This document shows positions 16,058 to 24,922 of a stretch of DNA of 64,000 bases, one piece after another. The stretch is from Microbacterium sp. SORGH_AS_0888 (GTDB lineage: Bacteria; Actinomycetota; Actinomycetes; Actinomycetales; Microbacteriaceae). Under the pieces are notes generated by a model. The model had not been told where the DNA came from. It did no database searches and saw only the letters and a list, made by a program, of their open reading frames with translations. The DNA lies in assembly GCF_030818905.1 (NCBI RefSeq), contig NZ_JAUTAZ010000001.1:1798001-1862000 (forward strand), given 5' to 3'. The stretch's first letter is position 1; the number at the start of each line of letters is the position of its first letter. Position numbers and translations under genes: made by a program.

Positions 16058-16969
16058 ATGAGCCTGGACGGCAAAGTCGCCATCGTCACCGGGTCCGGAC
16101 GCGGCCTCGGCCTCGCCTACGCCCAGGAGCTCGCCCGCCAGGGCGCATCCGTCGTCATCAACGACGTCGACGCCGCCACGGCCGACGCCGCGGTGAAGAC
16201 CATCACGGATGCCGGCGGCACTGCGACCGCGGTCGTCGCCCCCGTGGGTCCCACCGAGACCGCGAAGGAGCTCGTCCGCACGGCCGTAGAGACCTACGGG
16301 CGCCTCGACATCCTCGTGACCAACGCGGGCGTGCTCCGCGACACCGTGCTCTGGAAGATGAGCGACGACGACTTCGACACCGTGATCAACGTGCACCTGC
16401 GCGGCACGTTCACGTGCGTGCGCGAGGCCGCGACCTACATGCGCGAGAACCAGATCCCCGGTCGCATCATCGCCATCGGCTCCCCCACGGGCCAGCGCGG
16501 CAACTTCGGCCAGACCAACTACGCCGCCGCGAAGGCCGGCATCGTCGGCATGGTGCGCACCTGGGCCCTCGAGCTCAAGCGCGCGGGCATCACCGCCAAC
16601 GCGGTCATCCCGGTGGCGGCGACCGCCATGACGGCGACCCTCCCCTACTTCGCCGCGGCCGTCGAGGCCGAGGCGAAGGGCGAGCCGATGCCCGCCTTCT
16701 TCCGTCACGACCTCGGCTTCGGCACCTCGGCCGACGTCGCCGGACTCATCGCCTACCTCGCCGGCGACGACGCGGCATCCATCACCGGCCAGGCCATCGG
16801 CATCGGCGGCGACCGGCTGCAGCTGTGGTCGCACCCCGAGGCGGTCGTCACCGCGTACCACGAGGGCGGATGGTCGGTCGAGGCACTCGAGGCGGAGTTC
16901 CCCGGCCTCTACCAGGAGCAGTCCGTCGGCGAGACCTTCCCGCCGCTGCCCGACGAGCTGCAGCGGTGA
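16058..16969 (+). CDS. Short-chain dehydrogenase, 3-hydroxyacyl-CoA type (CouM-like)
   Basis: A 303-residue SDR with the NAD-binding TGSGRGLG near residues 11-18, NAG at about 93, and the catalytic NYAAAK. It is longer than a minimal SDR (250) because of a C-terminal extension (AVVTAYHEGGWSVEALEAEF) seen in acyl-CoA-type members. The start ATG has GAAGGAG. It is the first gene of the operon and overlaps the amidohydrolase by GTGA. The likely step is oxidation of 3-hydroxy-3-arylpropionyl-CoA to the beta-keto thioester. Confidence 0.82.
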   Translation: MSLDGKVAIVTGSGRGLGLAYAQELARQGASVVINDVDAATADAAVKTITDAGGTATAVVAPVGPTETAKELVRTAVETYGRLDILVTNAGVLRDTVLWKMSDDDFDTVINVHLRGTFTCVREAATYMRENQIPGRIIAIGSPTGQRGNFGQTNYAAAKAGIVGMVRTWALELKRAGITANAVIPVAATAMTATLPYFAAAVEAEAKGEPMPAFFRHDLGFGTSADVAGLIAYLAGDDAASITGQAIGIGGDRLQLWSHPEAVVTAYHEGGWSVEALEAEFPGLYQEQSVGETFPPLPDELQR

Positions 16970-17850
16970 CCACCCGCTACGAGCCGGCAATCGACCTCGC
17001 CTCGATCACGGCGATCGACGTGCACGTGCACATCGAGGTCGACGCCCACGGGCACTCCTCGCTCCCCGCCGACCTGGCGGCCGCCGCGTCGGCGTACTTC
17101 AGCGCCGACGTCGAGCGACCCGACCTCGACGGCGTCGCCGCCTACTACCGCGAGCGCCACATGGCGGCGGTCGTGTTCACGGTCGACTCCGAGACGACGC
17201 TCGGTCACCCGCCGATCTCGAACGAGGAGATCGCCGAGGGCGCGTCCCGCAACAACGACGTGCTGATCCCCTTCGGCTCCGTCGACCCGAACCGCGCCGA
17301 CGCCGTCGACCGCGTCCGGCGCCTCATCGAGACGCACGGCGTGCGCGGGTTCAAGTTCCACCCGACGGTGCAGGGCTTCGACCCGAGCGAGGAACGCTTC
17401 TTCCCGCTCTACGCCGCGCTGCAGGAGGCGGGCGTGACGGCGCTGTTCCACACCGGTCAGACCGGCATCGGGGCGGGGATGCCGGGCGGCCGCGGGTTCC
17501 GGCTGTCACTGTCGAACCCCATGCTGCTGGACACCGTCGCCGCCGAGTTCGGTGAGCTGCAGATCATCATGGCCCACCCCTCCGTGCCCTGGCAGGACGA
17601 GGCGCTGAGCGTCGCGACCCACAAGCACAACACCTGGATCGACCTGTCCGGCTGGAGCCCGAAGTACTTCCCGGAGTCGCTCGTGCGAGCCGCCAACTCC
17701 TACCTCAAGAGCCGGATCCTCTTCGGCTCGGACTTCCCCCTGCTGACCCCCGACCGATGGCTGCGGGACGTCGAGCGGACGGCGCTCAAGCCCGAGGTCA
17801 TGCCGGGCATCCTCAAGGACAACGCCGCGCGTCTGCTCGGCCTCGGCTGA
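16966..17850 (+). CDS. Amidohydrolase-family beta-ketoacyl-CoA hydrolase (CouH-like)
   Basis: A 294-residue metal-dependent hydrolase of the amidohydrolase-2 type: DVHVH near residue 18, FKFHPTVQGF, IIMAHPSVPW and the C-terminal GSDFPLLTP. It begins with GTG inside the SDR stop. In the Rhodococcus cou pathway an enzyme of this family splits 4-hydroxyphenyl-beta-ketopropionyl-CoA to 4-hydroxybenzoate and acetyl-CoA, replacing a thiolase. The presence of SDR, MaoC and ligase with no thiolase here supports that role. A simple decarboxylase is the alternative. Confidence 0.8.
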   Translation: MTTRYEPAIDLASITAIDVHVHIEVDAHGHSSLPADLAAAASAYFSADVERPDLDGVAAYYRERHMAAVVFTVDSETTLGHPPISNEEIAEGASRNNDVLIPFGSVDPNRADAVDRVRRLIETHGVRGFKFHPTVQGFDPSEERFFPLYAALQEAGVTALFHTGQTGIGAGMPGGRGFRLSLSNPMLLDTVAAEFGELQIIMAHPSVPWQDEALSVATHKHNTWIDLSGWSPKYFPESLVRAANSYLKSRILFGSDFPLLTPDRWLRDVERTALKPEVMPGILKDNAARLLGLG

Positions 17851-17860
17851 GGACCGCCCG

Positions 17861-19046
17861 ATGTTCACGAACGACACCGCCGTCGGCTTCGACCCCTACG
17901 GCTTCGCCACGGCGGGGCTGAGCGAGGCTGCGCTCGCCGCGCTCGAAGGTCTGCAGCGCACCCTCGACGCCGAGGTCCGGCCGACGCTGGCCGCCTCCTG
18001 GGAGTCCGCGACGATGCCGGACACGGTGCTCGCGGCCCTCGCGCCGCTCGATCTCATGCAGCCGGAGGGCGTGACGCCCGAGGAGGCCGACTCCAGCACG
18101 TTCTCCGGATGGCGCAACTACGTGCTCGCGCGCACCGACGCCTCCGTGGCGACCCTCTACAACGCGCAGTCCGGGCTCTTCCGCACGGCCGTCCGACTCG
18201 GCGGGTCGCCGGAGCAGGCGGAAGCCCTGGACCCCGGCATCCGCACGTTCCGCACGACCGGCGTGTTCGCCCTCACCGAGCCCGACCACGGCTCGGACGT
18301 CGCCGGGGGCCTCGCCACGACGGCACGCCGCGAGGGCGACACATGGGTGCTCGAGGGCGCGAAGCGCTGGATCGGCGGCGCCGGCACGGCGGAGCTCATC
18401 ACCGTGTTCGCCCGCGACACCGCCGACGGCCAGGTCAAGGCCTTCCTCGTGCCCCGCGAGACGACCGGGCTCTCCCTCGCCCTCATCGAGGGCAAGGTCG
18501 CCCTGCGGCCCATGCAGAACTTCGACATCCGACTCGACGGCGTGCGCGTGCCCGAGTCGGCACGGCTGCAGCGGGTCGACTCGTGGCGGGATGTCGCACG
18601 GCTGCTCCGCGCGATGCGCTCGGATGTCGCGTGGATCGCGACCGGGGTGCAGGCCGGCGCCCTGGACGCCGCCGTCCGGTACACCCGCGAACGGGAGCAG
18701 TTCGGCCGCCCGATCGGCGGCTTCCAGCTCGTGCAGGAGAAGCTCGCGCGCATGCTCGGAAACCTCACGTCCTCGCTCGGGCTCGTCGCCCGGCTCTCGG
18801 CCCGCCAGGACGCCGGCGACTGGAGCGACGAGAGCTCGGCGCTCGCGAAGATGACGACATCCCTGCGCGCCCGCGAGACCGTGGCGCTCGGACGAGAGGT
18901 GCTCGGCGGCAACGGGATCCTCCTCGCGCACGATGCGGCCCGCTTCTTCGCCGACGCCGAGGCCGTCTACTCCTACGAGGGCACCCACGAGATCAACGCG
19001 CTGATCGTGGGCCGCGCCCTCACCCGACCGCTCCGCTTTCGTCTGA
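17861..19046 (+). CDS. Acyl-CoA dehydrogenase (CouN-like), probable +1 frameshift at the 3' end
   Basis: An FAD enzyme of about 394 residues that would introduce the alpha-beta double bond in arylpropionyl-CoA. It has ALTEPDHGSDVAGG near residue 140, KRWIGGAGTAE, and the C-terminal SYEGTHEINALIVGRALT with the catalytic glutamate of the glutaryl-CoA dehydrogenase-like group. The open frame does not stop after RALT but runs over the next gene to 19621. One extra base in CACCCGACCGCT (19021-19032) would restore the family-like ending SAFV and a TGA at 19044-19046, leaving a 27-base gap before the next gene. I therefore end the gene at 19046. The catalytic core is intact either way. Confidence 0.8.
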
Positions 19047-19073
19047 CCCACCGCATCCATCGAAGGAGAAACC

Positions 19074-19529
19074 ATGACCGCTGTGAAGCTCGACTACGCC
19101 GACCTCGCCGGCGCCGCCGGCACCGAGTTCGGCCCGTCCGAGTGGCTCGAGGTCACGCAGGACCGCATCGACACGTTCGCCGACGCGACCGACGACCACC
19201 AGTGGATCCACGTGGACCCGGAGCGCGCCGCCGAGGGCCCCTTCGGCGCGCCGATCGCCCACGGCTTCCTCACGCTGTCGCTGCTCATCCCGCTGCAGAG
19301 CTCGGTGTTCGACGTCGACGGCGTGGGCACCAAGGTCAACTACGGGCTCGACAAGGTGCGTTTCGTGTCGCCCGTGAAGGTGGGCTCGCGCATCCGCCTG
19401 AGCGGCACCGTCGCCGACGTGACCGAGGTGCCCGGCGGCTACCAGCTCGTGGTCGACGTGACGATCGAGATCGAGGGCGGCACGAAGCCCGCGGTCGTGG
19501 CCCGCAGCCTGTCGCGCTTCTACGCCTGA
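19074..19529 (+). CDS. MaoC-family enoyl-CoA hydratase (CouO-like)
   Basis: A 151-residue single hot-dog-fold hydratase. The (R)-hydratase motif is clear: Asp and His in FADATDDHQWIHVDPERA near residues 36-53, then PIAHGFLTLSLL. The start follows CGAAGGAGAAACC. It would add water to cinnamoyl-CoA thioesters, giving the substrate of the SDR at 16058. It lies between the acyl-CoA dehydrogenase and the CoA ligase. Confidence 0.85.
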   Translation: MTAVKLDYADLAGAAGTEFGPSEWLEVTQDRIDTFADATDDHQWIHVDPERAAEGPFGAPIAHGFLTLSLLIPLQSSVFDVDGVGTKVNYGLDKVRFVSPVKVGSRIRLSGTVADVTEVPGGYQLVVDVTIEIEGGTKPAVVARSLSRFYA

Positions 19530-19575
19530 CCCTTATCCTTCGTCTGACACTGCCTCGACGGAGAGGACCGCAACG

Positions 19576-21105
19576 ATGCACAACCATGGACTCGGCTCCT
19601 GGATGGCCAAGCGCCGGCTGAAGACCCCCGACAAGACGGCGCTCGTCTTCCAGGAGGCCTCCCTCACCTATCGTGAGCTCGCCGACACGGTCGACCGCGT
19701 TTCGGCCGTGCTCGCCCACCGCGGGATCGGCAAGGGGGATGCCGTCGCCTACCTCGGCGAGAACAGCCCGCAGTTCCTCCAGGTGCTGTTCGCCTGCGCG
19801 CAGCTCGGCGCGGTCTTCGTCCCCGTCAACACCCGGCTCGCGCCTCCCGAGATCCAGCACGTCCTCACCGACTCGGGGGCGCGCGCGCTCGTGCACGACC
19901 CCGAGTTCGCCGAGCGGGTCACCCCCGCGATCGAGGCCGCGCGGATCGCGCACGTGATCGTCACGGGCGAGGGGGTGACCGGGTTCCCCGGGCTCACCCG
20001 CCTCATCGAGCAGGCCACGGCCGGGCACCGGGATGCGGCGGTCTCGCTGGACGACCCCGTCGCGATCGTGTACACCTCCGGCACCACCGGCAAGCCCAAG
20101 GGAGCCGTGCTCAGCCACGGCAACCTGACGTGGTGCGCCATGAACTGCATCGTCGACTACGACGTGTCGACCGCCGACACCGCGCTGCTGATCTCCCCGT
20201 TGTTCCACGTCGCCTCGCTCGGCATGGGCGCGATGCCCGTCCTCCTCATGGGCGGCACCATCGTGCTGGAGAAGGGCTTCGAGGCGGGCCGCGCGCTCGA
20301 GCTGATCCAGAGGCACGGCATCACGATGCTCTCGGGCGTGCCCACGACCTACCAGCTCATGGCCGAGCACCCGAGCTGGGAGAGCACGGACGTGTCGTCG
20401 CTGACCAAGCTGACCTGCGGCGGCTCGGCCGTGCCCACGCGCATCCTCAACGCCTACGAGGAGCGCGGCCTGCGCTTCTCCCAGGGCTACGGCATGACCG
20501 AGACCTCGCCGGGGGCGACCTCGCTCGCCGCCGACATGACCCGCGTCAAGCAGGGCAGCGTCGGCCTCCCGCACTTCTTCACGGACGTGCGCATCGCGGA
20601 CGAGCACGGCGACATGGTCCCGCGCGGGACCGTGGGCGAGATCGAGATCTCCGGCCCCAACGTGTTCCTCGGCTACCACGGACTCCCCGAGGCGACGGCC
20701 GCGGCCTTCACGGACGACGGCTGGTTCCGCTCCGGCGACCTCGGCTACCTCGACGCGGACGGCTACCTGTTCATCGCCGACCGGCTGAAGGACATGATCA
20801 TCTCCGGCGGCGAGAACATCTATCCCGCCGAGGTCGAGAACCTCATCAGCGACATCCAGGGGATCTCCGGGGTCGCCGTCATCGGGGTGCCGGACGAGCG
20901 CTGGGGCGAGGTGCCCTGGGCGGTCGTGACGGTGCGCGAAGGCGATGCCGAGGTCACGACCGAGTCCGTGCGCACGCAGCTGGACGGCGTGCTGGCGCGG
21001 TACAAGCTGCCCAAGAACGTCGTCGTGGTCGAGGACCTGCCCCGCACCGCGAGCGGCAAGGTCCGCAAGGCGGACCTCCGGGCGCGGTTCGGGAAGAAGG
21101 GCTGA
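19576..21105 (+). CDS. AMP-dependent aryl/acyl-CoA ligase (CouL-like)
   Basis: A 509-residue ANL-family ligase: the P-loop VYTSGTTGKPKG near residue 160, GYGMTETSP near residue 305, the hinge DRLKDMIISGGENIYPAE near residue 405, and the catalytic lysine in RTASGKVRK near the end. It would activate a hydroxycinnamate or arylpropionate with ATP and CoA at the start of the pathway. The start ATG has GGAGAGGACC upstream. Substrate is inferred from the operon; sequence alone cannot tell a long-chain from an aryl ligase. Confidence 0.85.
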   Translation: MHNHGLGSWMAKRRLKTPDKTALVFQEASLTYRELADTVDRVSAVLAHRGIGKGDAVAYLGENSPQFLQVLFACAQLGAVFVPVNTRLAPPEIQHVLTDSGARALVHDPEFAERVTPAIEAARIAHVIVTGEGVTGFPGLTRLIEQATAGHRDAAVSLDDPVAIVYTSGTTGKPKGAVLSHGNLTWCAMNCIVDYDVSTADTALLISPLFHVASLGMGAMPVLLMGGTIVLEKGFEAGRALELIQRHGITMLSGVPTTYQLMAEHPSWESTDVSSLTKLTCGGSAVPTRILNAYEERGLRFSQGYGMTETSPGATSLAADMTRVKQGSVGLPHFFTDVRIADEHGDMVPRGTVGEIEISGPNVFLGYHGLPEATAAAFTDDGWFRSGDLGYLDADGYLFIADRLKDMIISGGENIYPAEVENLISDIQGISGVAVIGVPDERWGEVPWAVVTVREGDAEVTTESVRTQLDGVLARYKLPKNVVVVEDLPRTASGKVRKADLRARFGKKG

Positions 21106-21110
21106 TCGGG

Positions 21111-22019
21111 ATGTCGATCCTCGCCGAGCGTCACATCGCCGCCTTCCTCGCGGCACGCATGCAGAAGGCGATGCCGGCCATGGCGGCGAAGCAGTCGGGC
21201 GGTGTCGATCCCCGGGACCGGCTGCCGGAGTTCGTCGCGGAGCGCAGCGAGCTCGTGATCCCCGTGACGCCGGCGGCCCCCGCCGTCGTCTACCGAGCGG
21301 CGGCCGGTTCCGGGCCCCGCCCCGTGCACGTGAACTTCCACGGCGGCGGCTACATCATCGGGCAGCTGCACGGCGACGACGCGCTCTGCCGCTGCATCGC
21401 GCAGGAGGCGGGCGTGGACGTGGTCGACGTCGACTACGCGGTGGCGCCTCAGCATCCCTTCCCGGTCCCCGCCGCGCAGGCCTACGACATCGTGCGGTGG
21501 GTCGTCGCGAACGCCTCGGCGCACGGATGGGATGCGTCGCGCCTGACCATCGGCGGCCAGAGCGCGGGCGGTGCGCTCGCCGCCGCGGCCGCGCGCCAGG
21601 CGCTCGACGCGGGGCGACCCGACATCCGCCTGCAGGTGCTGCACTACCCGCCCCTGGATCTCACGATCCCCGCAGCGCGCAAGCACTCGCCGCGCGACAA
21701 GCCGATGCTCCGGCCGTGGATGGGCGAGGTGTTCGACTCGGCCTACGTGCCGGACCGGACCCGACGCGCCGACCCGCTCGTCTCCCCCGCCGCGGTCGGC
21801 GAGACGGCGGACATCGCCGGCATCGCCCCGGCCGTCATGATCACCGGCACGGACGACATCCTGCACGACGAGGACGTCCGCTACGCCGAGCGGCTGCGGG
21901 CGGGCGGGCGACTCGTGGAGCTCATCGAGGTGCCCGGCGCCGACCACGCCTACGACGGCGACGACGCCCTGGCCCGCGAGATCTACCCCCGGATCGCGGC
22001 GCACATCCGCGCCGCGTGA
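21111..22019 (+). CDS. Alpha/beta hydrolase, hormone-sensitive-lipase type
   Basis: A 302-residue cytoplasmic esterase with the oxyanion HGGGYIIG near residue 76, the nucleophile in GGQSAGG near residue 148, and aspartate/histidine in GTDDILHD and ADHAYDG. It starts five bases after the ligase stop, so it is the last gene of the operon. It may release free acids from hydroxycinnamate esters of plant polymers before CoA activation; this is inference. No secretion signal is present. Confidence 0.85.
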   Translation: MSILAERHIAAFLAARMQKAMPAMAAKQSGGVDPRDRLPEFVAERSELVIPVTPAAPAVVYRAAAGSGPRPVHVNFHGGGYIIGQLHGDDALCRCIAQEAGVDVVDVDYAVAPQHPFPVPAAQAYDIVRWVVANASAHGWDASRLTIGGQSAGGALAAAAARQALDAGRPDIRLQVLHYPPLDLTIPAARKHSPRDKPMLRPWMGEVFDSAYVPDRTRRADPLVSPAAVGETADIAGIAPAVMITGTDDILHDEDVRYAERLRAGGRLVELIEVPGADHAYDGDDALAREIYPRIAAHIRAA

Positions 22020-22044
22020 GGGGACGCCGATCCGCCTGCGCCCC

Positions 22045-22398
22045 TCACGACGTCGTGTCGTCCGGCGTCCGGGGTGACCGGGGGATGGCGCTCGCGATCG
22101 GATCGGGCGGCAGTGCGTCACCGATCTGGGAGGCGGGCTGCGCGTCCTTGTAGGGGTGTTCGGGGTGACGGCGGCCGAGATAGACGTCCGAGTACACATC
22201 GGAGGCGTACAGATCGGAACTGCCGCTGCGGCTCCTCGGGCGGACGGACACGAGCGACACGATCAGGATCCCGGTGACCGCTCCGGTCACCACGAGCCAG
22301 AGCGGCGGATTCCAGGCGAAAGCGATCGACGCCCAGTAGAGGCCGAAGCCCCCGAGGACGATCGTCGTGATCACCACTCTTCGCCACGGAAACCGCAT
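22045..22398 (-). CDS. Small membrane protein of unknown function
   Basis: 117 residues with two adjacent hydrophobic segments (VVITTIVLGGFGLYWASIAF, then LWLVVTGAVTGILIVSLVSV), followed by a polar tail rich in Ser, Asp, Tyr and Pro that includes SSDLYASDVYSDVYLG. The start at 22398 follows GGAGGTACCGTTGAAC. It is convergent with the esterase and downstream of the MFS gene, with 87 bases between. I do not recognise the family. Confidence 0.65.
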   Translation of the reverse strand: MRFPWRRVVITTIVLGGFGLYWASIAFAWNPPLWLVVTGAVTGILIVSLVSVRPRSRSGSSDLYASDVYSDVYLGRRHPEHPYKDAQPASQIGDALPPDPIASAIPRSPRTPDDTTS

Positions 22399-22485
22399 GT
22401 TCAACGGTACCTCCTCGCCTCGTGCTCTCGCCAGGCCCGTCGGACCGCCGTATCCGGCTCTCGGCACGGCGGTCCGACGGGGAGC

Positions 22486-23733
22486 TCAGACCGCGACCGA
22501 CGGGGCGACCGTGCTGCGCACGCCGTGACGCAGACCGATCGCGACCGCGACGCCCACGATCGCGGCGGCGACGCCGACCAGCCCGACGGCGACCGACAGG
22601 GCCGCGACCCCGGTCGCCCCCGCCACGACTCCCGTGAGCACCCCGATGAGGATCGGGGTCACGAACTGGCCGAGGTAGAACGCGGTCATCACGAGCCCGG
22701 TGACCCGGCCGCGCACCTCCGGGGTGATGTGCGCGATGAACCACAGGAACAGCGAGGGCAGCACCATGCCGGAGCCGAACGAGGCGATGATCGCGCCGGC
22801 GATCACGCCCGCGAGCGAGGGCACCGCCCAGATGACGACCATCCCGACCGCCTGGGCGAACAGCGCGAGCGGCAGGAGCCTGCCCGGGCCGAGCTTCGAG
22901 ATGCGGGTGAACAGCAGACCGCCGATCGCGGTGGCGAGGGAGGCGACCGCCGAGACGCCGCCGATGACCCCCGTCCGCTCGGCGGGGACGCCCGCGGCGA
23001 CCACGAGGTAGCTGACCTCGAGGATCACGACGTAGAAGGAGAAGCCCGCGAAGACGGTGACGACCAGGGCCGTGGCGATCCGACGCCACGGGATGCGGAC
23101 GCGCGTCCCCGCGTTCTCGCCCAGCATGCGCTCCTCGGCCGTGGGCTCCCACAGCACGAACAGCATCGGCACGGCGATGAGGATGCTGGCCGAGTACACC
23201 CAGAACGGCGCGTGCCAGCCGCCCGCCCCCAGCGCGCCTCCGATCGCGATGAACAGCGTGGCGCCGATCGTGGTCGCGACGGTCTGCAGGCCGATGACCT
23301 TCGCGCGGCGCTCGCCCTGGAAGTAGTCGATGATCAGCGTCGTGCAGACGGTCATGATCGCCGCCTCCGTGAGCCCCACGAGCGCCCGGCTGGCGAGGAT
23401 GCCGCCGAGATCGTCGAGCCAGGCCGGCACCGTGCCGACGACCGCGTAGACGAACAGCGCCGCCACGAGCAGGCGTTTGCGCCCGACCCGGTCGGCGATC
23501 TGGCCGGCGACCGGGGCGAACACGGCGATCATGAGCGCGGGAAGCGCCACGATCATGGGCACCAGGATCTCGACGCCGGGTGCGGCGGCGAAGTGCTCCG
23601 AGAGCTGGGGCAGAACCGGGGTGATGAGCACGGAGCCCATGACCGGCATGCAGCTTCCGAGCAGCAGCAGGAGCCCCTGCGCGAAGCCCGCGCGGCGGCC
23701 CACCGCCGTCCGGGACAGAGAGGTACTCGACAT
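22486..23733 (-). CDS. MFS transporter (aromatic acid/drug type)
   Basis: A 415-residue, 12-helix transporter starting at the ATG 23733 with an excellent AAGGAGATTGG site. The loop between helices 2 and 3 carries the MFS motif GQIADRVGRKRLLV. A longer open frame extends upstream, but only through promoter repeats. It is flanked by the cou-like operon and the LysR/extradiol operon, so it may import a hydroxycinnamate (as CouT) or the substrate of the extradiol pathway. The LysR gene upstream on the same strand favours the latter. Confidence 0.82.
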   Translation of the reverse strand: MSSTSLSRTAVGRRAGFAQGLLLLLGSCMPVMGSVLITPVLPQLSEHFAAAPGVEILVPMIVALPALMIAVFAPVAGQIADRVGRKRLLVAALFVYAVVGTVPAWLDDLGGILASRALVGLTEAAIMTVCTTLIIDYFQGERRAKVIGLQTVATTIGATLFIAIGGALGAGGWHAPFWVYSASILIAVPMLFVLWEPTAEERMLGENAGTRVRIPWRRIATALVVTVFAGFSFYVVILEVSYLVVAAGVPAERTGVIGGVSAVASLATAIGGLLFTRISKLGPGRLLPLALFAQAVGMVVIWAVPSLAGVIAGAIIASFGSGMVLPSLFLWFIAHITPEVRGRVTGLVMTAFYLGQFVTPILIGVLTGVVAGATGVAALSVAVGLVGVAAAIVGVAVAIGLRHGVRSTVAPSVAV

Positions 23734-23744
23734 CCAATCTCCTT

Positions 23745-23778
23745 CGTTCGCGTCATTGCGACCGTTCGCGTCATTGCG
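23745..23778. promoter_or_regulatory. 16-base direct repeat in the MFS promoter
   Basis: CGTTCGCGTCATTGCG occurs exactly at 23745-23760 and again at 23763-23778, 12 bases before the MFS start and at 18-base spacing. It sits where a repressor would cover the transcription start or ribosome site. Confidence 0.6.
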
Positions 23779-23839
23779 TGAATCGGGTAGTGGCACCCAT
23801 CGGACCGCGGATCGGACGCGGGCGCGCCGAGGGATCGGT

Positions 23840-23852
23840 GATAGCGCCTATC
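23840..23852. promoter_or_regulatory. Perfect dyad GATAG-CGC-CTATC overlapping the LysR stop codon
   Basis: A short perfect inverted repeat with the AT-rich arms expected of a LysR-type T-N11-A site, 107 bases before the MFS start. A related TATCAG...CTGATA pair flanks the region between LysR and the extradiol gene (about 24810-24858). Together they suggest that the LysR protein controls both sides. Confidence 0.45.
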
Positions 23853-24774
23853 GGAATCGCTGATCGCCGACGGCGGCGACCGCGAGCTGGCGGAGCCAGC
23901 GGTGCTCGGGATCCGCGTCGTGCACGGGGTGCCACCACAGCGCGTTGAGGATCGGGGTCGCCGCGAACGGCAGCTCGTGCACCCGTACGTCGCCGAGGCG
24001 ACAGACGCGGCGGGCGAGGCGGCGCTGCACGAGCGCGAGCCGGTCGGTGTGCTCGATGAACATCGGCAGGTTCACGAAGCTCTCCACGACGGTCTCGACG
24101 ACCGGGTCGACGCCGAGCTGCTCGAGCTGGCGGCCCGCCGAGGTGAACGCCTGGCGCGACTGGTACGTGAACGCCCAGGGACGCTCCGCGAGCGTCTGCA
24201 TCGTGAGCGCGCCCTCCGGCAGCGGCGAGTCCGCGGCCGCCAGCACGACCCAGTCGTCCGAGAAGAGATCGACGTGGGGCATCGGGGCGACGACCCCGTG
24301 CGGCATGAGCAGGCCGTCGGCCGAGACGAGCCGCTGGGCGACGTCCTCGATGAAGGCGACCGAGCTCAGCACGAAGCGCAGCCGGACCCCCGGCGCCTCG
24401 GCCTTCGCGGCCCGCGAGATCGCGGGGGCGGCGGTGGCGAGAGCGTAGTCGGAGCCGTAGACCACGAACTCGCGGCTCGAGGAGGACGCCTCCCAGGAGG
24501 CTCGGCTGTCGAAGACCCGTCGCGCCCCCTCGAGCGCGCTCACCGACAGCTCGGCCAGGCGCACCGCGAGGGGCGTGAGGTCGTACTGGTTGCCGCGGCG
24601 CACGAGCAGCGGATCGTCGAAGTGCGTCCGCAGTCGGGCGAGGGCGGAGCTGAGGGCGGGCTGGCTGAGCCGCAGCCGTGCGGCGGCGCGCGTGACGTTG
24701 CGCTCGGTCAGCAGAGCGTCGAGCGCGACCAGCAGGTTGAGGTCGAGGCGTGACAGCGGGGGTTCATCGGACAC
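23848..24774 (-). CDS. LysR-family transcriptional regulator
   Basis: A 308-residue LysR protein with the N-terminal helix-turn-helix (LNLLVALDALLTERNVTRAAARL then SQPALSSALARLRTHFDDPLLVRRG), and a type 2 periplasmic-binding-like effector domain. I chose the GTG at 24774, which follows AAGGAGAG at good distance, over the ATG at 24819, which has no ribosome site. It is divergent from the extradiol operon and upstream of the MFS gene, the classic layout for an aromatic-acid-responsive activator. Confidence 0.85.
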   Translation of the reverse strand: MSDEPPLSRLDLNLLVALDALLTERNVTRAAARLRLSQPALSSALARLRTHFDDPLLVRRGNQYDLTPLAVRLAELSVSALEGARRVFDSRASWEASSSSREFVVYGSDYALATAAPAISRAAKAEAPGVRLRFVLSSVAFIEDVAQRLVSADGLLMPHGVVAPMPHVDLFSDDWVVLAAADSPLPEGALTMQTLAERPWAFTYQSRQAFTSAGRQLEQLGVDPVVETVVESFVNLPMFIEHTDRLALVQRRLARRVCRLGDVRVHELPFAATPILNALWWHPVHDADPEHRWLRQLAVAAVGDQRFR

Positions 24775-24922
24775 GGTTCGGCTCTCCTTCGAGTCGGGCA
24801 CCCGCAAGGTATCAGACATCCGAATACTCGCGATATGCAAACCCCGGTTGCCTGATAGCCGGCCCCCGGCCGAGGGTGGACTCAGACACAGGGCACGACG
24901 CCGTGCCGCGAAAGGATCGACG

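Noticed and set aside
15217..17850. Reading the 21-base array as part of a long plus-strand gene joined to the amidohydrolase
   Set aside because: That open frame passes over the MarR gene and the SDR in wrong frames. Only its last part, from GTG 16966, is a real gene.
24775..24819. ATG at 24819 as start of the LysR gene
   Set aside because: No ribosome site precedes it; GTG 24774 has AAGGAGAG and gives the usual length before the helix-turn-helix.
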